Shown one piece after another: positions 7,690-11,486 of a stretch of 11,486 bases of DNA (the stretch's first letter is position 1; each line of letters begins with the position of its first letter). The notes under the pieces were generated by a model. It did not search any database. It saw only the letters and a program-made list of their open reading frames with translations, and was not told the DNA's origin. The DNA comes from Bacteroides sp. Its GTDB lineage: Bacteria; Bacteroidota; Bacteroidia; Bacteroidales; Bacteroidaceae. The translations under genes and the position numbers were made by a program. The stretch spans positions 1 through 11,486 of the forward strand of contig DXOJ01000318.1 in NCBI GenBank assembly GCA_019412865.1, in the 5' to 3' direction.

Positions 7690-8718
7690 TCAATATTTAT
7701 ATTTCAAAAGAATGTGTTTCAGTGTTTCTGTTTTCTCCGGATTAGCAGCAGCCCAATCAGCACAAACCTCATCGTAAAGTGAAGGATTGAAAATCATTTT
7801 GCCCAAAATGAACTGATATTCGTGCTTCGAGAACTTGCACTTGTACTGATATAGACTGTTCTCCTCAGATCCGTCAGTACCGCCACCAAGATGGAAGTGC
7901 TCCACACCTCGATTGATCAGTTCCCTAGCAGCTCCCCAAAGCAGGAAGTTATTTGGCGAGAGTTTGAGAGAAACTTTGTCACTACCGGCAAGATGATAAT
8001 GGCCATATGGCAACTGATAGAAGAAGATGGCTCCTGCCACGACCTTATCCTCATGGATCACGATGCCGAGGAAACGGTTCTGAATGGTATCTTTCAATTG
8101 GTCGTAATACTTAGGATCAAAATAGTAGAATCCATCAGCCTCCAGCCTATCCATAGTGGAATTGTATAGCTGCTCAAACTCCTTGAGATAAGTAAAGTCG
8201 TTATCTACTACAAATTCTAGTCCGTTCTTCTCACCTTTCTTGATGACATTGCGATTCTTGGTGTGAATCTCGTTCATCCAAGTTGCCTCAATGCCTCCTG
8301 TGAGGTCAATAGCAATAGTCTTTCTGTCCTGAATCAAGTGGCCCACCTTATCGAAACAGTCCCAATTCTCAAGCAGAGGATGGAAACGTATGAATCCACA
8401 GACGTAGTTCTCAGCCTTAGCCTTATCGGTCATAGCCTGAAGAGCTGCTGTCATAAACACCTCATTATGGTCGTTTGATACGGGACCGCCATAACCATAA
8501 GCAGTCTCAAAATCGAAGTATGTATTGCCTTTATACTTAAAGGCTCTACGGAGGAATGGGAACAGTAAGATGCTGTCGCCATTCTGATACACGAAGCAGC
8601 AAGCCTTCTCGCTCTCTGTCTCGTAGAGTCTCACATATTCCTCACGAAAGTACAGGTCTTGCAACTTCGCAGGAATACGCTCAAGGTACTCATTCCAATG
8701 TTCTGTAAATCCTATCAT
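7690..8718 (-). CDS. FemAB/GNAT-like acyltransferase
   Basis: 342-residue protein of the GNAT superfamily, FemAB or BioF2-like branch, predicted cytoplasmic with no signal peptide or membrane segment. Characteristic pieces: FDFETAYGYGGPV (68-80), RNVIKKGEKNGL (156-167, the basic patch in the first acyltransferase-like half), an F..LYN.TMDRL....FYYF helix (181-200), HYHLAGSD (240-247), NFLLWGA (257-263) and HFHLGGGTDGSEENSLYQY (274-292) followed by KCKFS. That last block resembles the FemAB end motif HLGGG...D.L..FK. FemAB proteins join aminoacyl groups from tRNA to peptidoglycan amines, whereas related GNATs acylate amino sugars from acyl-CoA. With epimerase and synthase as neighbours, N-acylation of an amino group on the nonulosonate or its precursor is the best inference. 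It might replace LegH. The gene is coupled to the DegT-like gene by an ATGA overlap. Donor and acceptor are unknown. Confidence 0.78.
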   Translation of the reverse strand: MIGFTEHWNEYLERIPAKLQDLYFREEYVRLYETESEKACCFVYQNGDSILLFPFLRRAFKYKGNTYFDFETAYGYGGPVSNDHNEVFMTAALQAMTDKAKAENYVCGFIRFHPLLENWDCFDKVGHLIQDRKTIAIDLTGGIEATWMNEIHTKNRNVIKKGEKNGLEFVVDNDFTYLKEFEQLYNSTMDRLEADGFYYFDPKYYDQLKDTIQNRFLGIVIHEDKVVAGAIFFYQLPYGHYHLAGSDKVSLKLSPNNFLLWGAARELINRGVEHFHLGGGTDGSEENSLYQYKCKFSKHEYQFILGKMIFNPSLYDEVCADWAAANPEKTETLKHILLKYKY

Positions 8719-9752
8719 TTCAATGCTTTCTCTAATGTGTTGAGAATAAAATCCATATCCTTGTTGGTATACCTCTGATCGATAATGATGGACATCTCAT
8801 GTTCTGCCATCTCAGCCCCCTTCTGTACGTTCATGCCTTCAAGCGGCCAATGAACAGGACAAAAAATCTGCTGCTGAAACATCTGCTTGCGAACTTTGTT
8901 TCTGTCCTCCAACCAGATCGGAACGAACAGAGGTGTCTTGTTTTCGGGTACAGGAAGGATGGTTCGGATACCTAGAGTGTTGAGCCCACTGAGTATCTGT
9001 CTAGTGTTGCGAAGGCGGATGTAAGCGATTCGTTCGAAGTCGGTCTTGGTAATTACCTCCTGCGAAATTTGGCTCATGCCCATCGTAATCTCATCGTCAA
9101 TATGACTCTCACCTTTCTCAAAGAGATGGAGATAAACATCATCATCGTAATACTTCGGTTTGTGAAGCGACTTGAGGATGCAGCCTGCAAGTTTAAATTG
9201 ATGAAACTTATTTACTTCAGTTACAACTGTCAGTTGCTTAGCAGTCTTCACCAATCCACCATCAGGACAAGCAAAAGTCTTGCGGAGACTAGTGAACTTG
9301 TAGTCAGCAGCAAGCTCAGGTTTACAGAACTCATAAAACGCCTGCACATCGTCTTCTATAACGATAGCCTCCATGCTAATAGACCGTACCAATTCAACCT
9401 GCAATTGGAGACTCTTAAGTCCAAAATAGTTGATGAGCAATACGGCTGCCTTCTCGTTGTCGTCAAGAGGGAACTTCTCTATATCAATCTCCAGCTGGTC
9501 ATTGAGGTTATAGAACACGACCTTCACTTGACTCTTCTCGGCTGCTACCACTACGGACGAACAAAGATAATTAGGCAGATAAGCTGTAGTAATACCGTAA
9601 CGCTTCTGTACATCAAGAAGAATATAATATAAAGCAGAACGTCCAGAAGAATACTTGTAAATGCCTTCCAAAAAACCGTTATTGCTCTGTGCGTATTGGA
9701 ACCCTTGAAGGTCTATGCCAAATTCTCCGCCTATGATATGACTATTTTGCAT
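8715..9752 (-). CDS. Divergent DegT/DnrJ/EryC1-like PLP-dependent enzyme
   Basis: Fold-type I PLP enzyme resembling sugar aminotransferases, 345 residues from the ATG at 9752. A TTG at 9767 would add five residues but deepen the overlap with neuC from 11 to 26 bases, so I prefer the ATG. Visible features (numbered from that ATG): YSSGRSAL (34-41) at the cofactor phosphate-binding turn, YLPNYLCSS (58-66), IEDDVQAF (132-139) where aspartate normally meets the PLP ring nitrogen, SLRKTFACPDGGLV (155-168) with K158 the likely Schiff-base lysine, and FCPVHWP (297-303) near the C-terminus. These fit the DegT plan, but the usual N-terminal P...E....V..VL.SG block is not seen, so it is not a typical LegC or PseC. 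It may aminate a keto-sugar, or be an altered member with another reaction. It overlaps the FemAB-like gene by 4 bases, so the two probably act in sequence. Confidence 0.75.
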   Translation of the reverse strand: MQNSHIIGGEFGIDLQGFQYAQSNNGFLEGIYKYSSGRSALYYILLDVQKRYGITTAYLPNYLCSSVVVAAEKSQVKVVFYNLNDQLEIDIEKFPLDDNEKAAVLLINYFGLKSLQLQVELVRSISMEAIVIEDDVQAFYEFCKPELAADYKFTSLRKTFACPDGGLVKTAKQLTVVTEVNKFHQFKLAGCILKSLHKPKYYDDDVYLHLFEKGESHIDDEITMGMSQISQEVITKTDFERIAYIRLRNTRQILSGLNTLGIRTILPVPENKTPLFVPIWLEDRNKVRKQMFQQQIFCPVHWPLEGMNVQKGAEMAEHEMSIIIDQRYTNKDMDFILNTLEKALK

Positions 9753-10860
9753 ACAGATACTCTTCAATGTGTTTTACTATCTTTTCTGCAGTACATCCAT
9801 CGCCATAATAGCTGTCCTTAATGCGCTCAGGATCAGTTTCTATCGCACTCCAAGCAGATTGTATTTCTGTGAGATCGTTGTTTACCTGACGTACATTCTT
9901 GCAGATGAAGCGACCAGTCTGACGATTTCCGATATTGATGACAGGTATACCTAAACAAGAAGCCTCTATTATACCGCTTGACGAGTTGCCCAAGACAGCA
10001 TAGCATTCGTTCATGAAACTAAGATAGCGCATCTGACCAAGCGAAGGATAGAGATGATATTTCTCTGGATTTAGCCTCTCTAATTCAGTCCAATTGTCGT
10101 TGATCTGATTGCCTCCGAAATCGGCATTTGCCTTTGAAATAACAATGGAAGCATCAGTCATGCTGTCTGTAAGTGCAATGATGTTCTTAGCCATCTGTAG
10201 ATTGTATTCGAGCGATTCATTGGTCTCCGGATGAAGGGTGACAAGAATCCATTTATTGCTCATAGGGATACCGATATTCTCTGCCAATTCCTGACGAGTC
10301 ATCAAAACACTTCTTCGGAAGTTATCCAACCCCGGTTCACCCACTGTCCACACGTTTGCATCAGAGTTACGCATACGAATGATGTTCTGAGCCGACTTTT
10401 CCACTCCAGGAAAATGAAGAACAGACATCATAGTGACGGCATTACGTACTTCGTTATCAATAGCACCAATAGTCACATCGCCACCTGATATATGAGCTAT
10501 TGGAATATTCATCACAAGGGCTGCACTACAGATAGGGAGAAGCTCATAGCGGTCGCCCAATACCACTGCGAGATCCGGCTGTAGTTCTGCAAAGGTCTTT
10601 GCAAAACCCATGCTACAACGCCCCATCGACTCAACAATGGCTTCCTTTGAATCACTACTAAGACCCATATCCATTTTTGCGGAAATAGGATAACCATCCT
10701 CCTCTATGTACTTATATGTATAACCATGTTCAGCCATCAAGTGTGCACCTGTAACAACCAATTGGAGTTCGAGATTAGGATTCTGCTGAACACTATCTAT
10801 AGTCCATCGGAGCAAACCGTATTCTGAACGGGCAGCTGTTATTATACAGACTTTCTTCAT
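9742..10860 (-). CDS. neuC: Hydrolysing UDP-sugar 2-epimerase (NeuC/LegG type)
   Basis: Converts a UDP-GlcNAc-type donor to the free 2-epimer (ManNAc, or the 2,4-diacetamido-6-deoxymannose analogue in the legionaminate route) with loss of UDP. The 372 residues show the GT-B-fold epimerase motifs: RSEYG (11-15), VTGAHL (36-41), GDRYE (102-106), HISGGDVT (123-130), VTLHPET (207-213), GNSSSGIIEA (291-300), GNRQTGR (311-317) and YGDG (352-355). The length matches NeuC/LegG. VTGAHL and HISGGDVTIGAIDNEVR distinguish this hydrolysing branch from the non-hydrolysing WecB branch, whose product stays UDP-linked. It is the first intact gene of the operon; the ATG at 10860 follows an A-rich stretch with no clear Shine-Dalgarno sequence, as in Bacteroidetes. 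Its end overlaps the DegT-like gene. The substrate (UDP-GlcNAc or UDP/GDP-diamino sugar) is unresolved. Confidence 0.93.
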   Translation of the reverse strand: MKKVCIITAARSEYGLLRWTIDSVQQNPNLELQLVVTGAHLMAEHGYTYKYIEEDGYPISAKMDMGLSSDSKEAIVESMGRCSMGFAKTFAELQPDLAVVLGDRYELLPICSAALVMNIPIAHISGGDVTIGAIDNEVRNAVTMMSVLHFPGVEKSAQNIIRMRNSDANVWTVGEPGLDNFRRSVLMTRQELAENIGIPMSNKWILVTLHPETNESLEYNLQMAKNIIALTDSMTDASIVISKANADFGGNQINDNWTELERLNPEKYHLYPSLGQMRYLSFMNECYAVLGNSSSGIIEASCLGIPVINIGNRQTGRFICKNVRQVNNDLTEIQSAWSAIETDPERIKDSYYGDGCTAEKIVKHIEEYLYAK

Positions 10861-10962
10861 CTATTTTCTTTTGATTAATTGTGGAAAAAAAAATTTAGCT
10901 CGAACCGAGACCTCTTGCAGTTCATGCAATCTCTCTAGCCAACTGAGTTAATCTCCATCCGC
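10861..10962 (-). promoter_or_regulatory. Leader between decayed gene and neuC, with T9 tract
   Basis: This stretch separates the neuC start from the last stop of the decayed reading frame. Read on the minus strand it holds the tRNA-like relic, a small 4-bp hairpin (CTCG GTT CGAG, 10899-10909), five bases, and then a run of nine T (10885-10893), followed by an A-rich segment directly before ATG. Hairpin plus T-run looks like a weak intrinsic terminator or attenuator, but a 4-bp stem with a 3-base loop and a 5-base gap to the T-run is poor. I found no convincing Bacteroidetes promoter (TTTG about 20 bases before TAnnTTTG); TAAATTTT at about 10890-10897 is only a partial match to the downstream element. 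Confidence 0.25.
10895..10957 (-). pseudogene. Degenerate tRNA-like relic, truncated in the T-arm
   Basis: On the minus strand TGGAGAT, TA and a D-arm with CTCAGTTGGCTAGAG (10933-10947) are followed by an anticodon-arm-like stem TTGC/GCAA around a 7-base loop ATGAACT (10919-10925), then AGGTC and the T-loop start GGTTCGA. The distance from CTC of the D-stem to GG of the T-arm is 41 bases, one less than expected for a 9-base D-loop. Faults are clear: position 10/25 is A-A, the top anticodon pair is A-G, the T-stem side is one base short, and neither the 3' T-stem strand nor the 3' acceptor (ATCTCCA expected) follows. The loop reads GAA at the anticodon position, but the surrounding pattern (GATTA.CTCAGTTGGCTAGAG, TTGCAT..., GCAAGAGGTC) recalls an alanine tRNA. 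It cannot be a working tRNA. Confidence 0.5.
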
Positions 10963-11450
10963 TTATTTCAAGTTCTGTAAATCGCTCTTCCAAGTCGAGA
11001 AAAGACAATTCTCCTCCAATTCGCAATACAGATTCAGATAATACATCATCAGTTCTATCGCCCTCTCAATCACTTTCCCGTGCAGATAGTCAGAGATACT
11101 GTTAATCTGCACAGGAGCTTTCATTTCAAGTACTACAGCCCCTGTTTCTTATCTATATATGCGAAGTGAGGTGAATTTGTATTCGCAAAGATGCTGGTAA
11201 CAAGAGGACAAATTTTCTTAAGTCTTGCCCATACATCCTTACGATTACGCATCCCTTTCAATCGGTTCCAGGCCCCATTCCAAGTGTACGCTAACAGCAG
11301 CCTATCCTCCGAAAATAAATAGACCGAAACCGTAAGATACACATCATTCTTAATCTGAAAGATAATATTTACACAATCCTTCTACACGAGAAACGTCATC
11401 TGACTCTCGTTGTAGAAGTTTGCTTTGGTACGTTTGGTAATAAATGACAT
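10963..11450 (-). pseudogene. Decayed reading frame of unknown function
   Basis: A minus-strand reading frame starts at ATG 11450 (MSFITKRTKANFYNESQMTFLV), meets a TAG at 11382-11384, and then continues open for 83 codons in the same frame to a TAG at 11133-11135. That part includes SVYLFSEDRLLLAYTWNGA and NRLKGMRNRKDVWARLKK. A one-base insertion at the four-G run (11139-11142) would join it, through YIDKKQ, to a second open stretch reading GAVVLEMKAPVQINSISDY and ending TWKSDLQNLK with TAA at 10963-10965. Taken alone, that last piece could start at ATG 11124 and give 53 residues. Restored, the protein would be about 160 residues, soluble, with basic and aromatic patches. I do not recognise the family. 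Weak resemblance of LHGKVIERAIELM to helices of the capsule antitermination regulator UpxZ is not enough to name it. The single-base nature of both lesions suggests recent decay, or sequencing error. Confidence 0.5.
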
Positions 11451-11486
11451 TAGAATTATTTTATAAATCCTCAGGTCTTACGCTTG

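Noticed and set aside
9069..9632. 187-codon plus-strand open frame
   Set aside because: Antisense to the DegT-like gene; leucine- and isoleucine-rich product with no recognisable motif.
10885..10909. Intrinsic terminator upstream of neuC
   Set aside because: Only a 4-bp stem with a 3-base loop and five bases before the T9 run; too weak to call, kept only as a note in the leader.
10963..11124. UpxZ-type antitermination antagonist
   Set aside because: Only a short helix-like stretch is reminiscent, and the typical later part of the family is absent, so naming it would be a guess.
11444..11486. Possible divergent plus-strand gene starting ATG and open to the right edge
   Set aside because: Only 14 codons are visible, with no motif or promoter support.

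Overview
The window is one minus-strand polysaccharide (capsule or O-antigen type) operon, most likely from a Bacteroidetes genome of the Prevotella/Segatella/Bacteroides kind. I infer this from the gene set, A-rich start regions without clear Shine-Dalgarno sequences, and the pairing of an FrhB-like protein with a pyruvyl transferase. The genus is not proven by the sequence.

Transcription runs right to left from about 10860 to beyond base 1. Ten genes are packed with gaps of at most 6 bases or overlaps of 1-11 bases: neuC/legG-like hydrolysing UDP-sugar 2-epimerase; a divergent DegT-like PLP enzyme; a FemAB/GNAT-like acyltransferase; neuB/legI-like nonulosonate synthase; neuA/legF-like CMP-nonulosonate synthetase; a ptmE-like CBS plus nucleotidyltransferase protein; a polysaccharide pyruvyl transferase family protein; an FrhB-like iron-sulfur oxidoreductase; a Wzy-like polymerase; and a Wzx-like flippase cut by the left edge.

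The first six genes form a nonulosonic acid (sialic or legionaminic type) module. NeuC makes the 2-epimerised free sugar, NeuB condenses it with phosphoenolpyruvate, and NeuA activates the product with CTP. The PtmE-like protein points towards a GDP-sugar, legionaminate-like route. The DegT-like and FemAB-like proteins sit between epimerase and synthase, where they could add or acylate an amino group. The last four genes tailor, polymerise and export the repeat unit. No glycosyltransferase, 4,6-dehydratase or initiating transferase is visible, so the locus must continue outside the window or use genes elsewhere.

Hand-counted sample lines give about 36% GC for the left half (to about 4945) and about 45% for the nonulosonate block, a mosaic boundary at the ptmE / pyruvyl transferase junction.

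The right end (10861-11486) has no intact gene. It holds a decayed minus-strand reading frame with one in-frame stop and one apparent frameshift at a short G run. Directly after it lies a degenerate tRNA-like sequence that stops in the T-arm, then a T9 tract just upstream of neuC.
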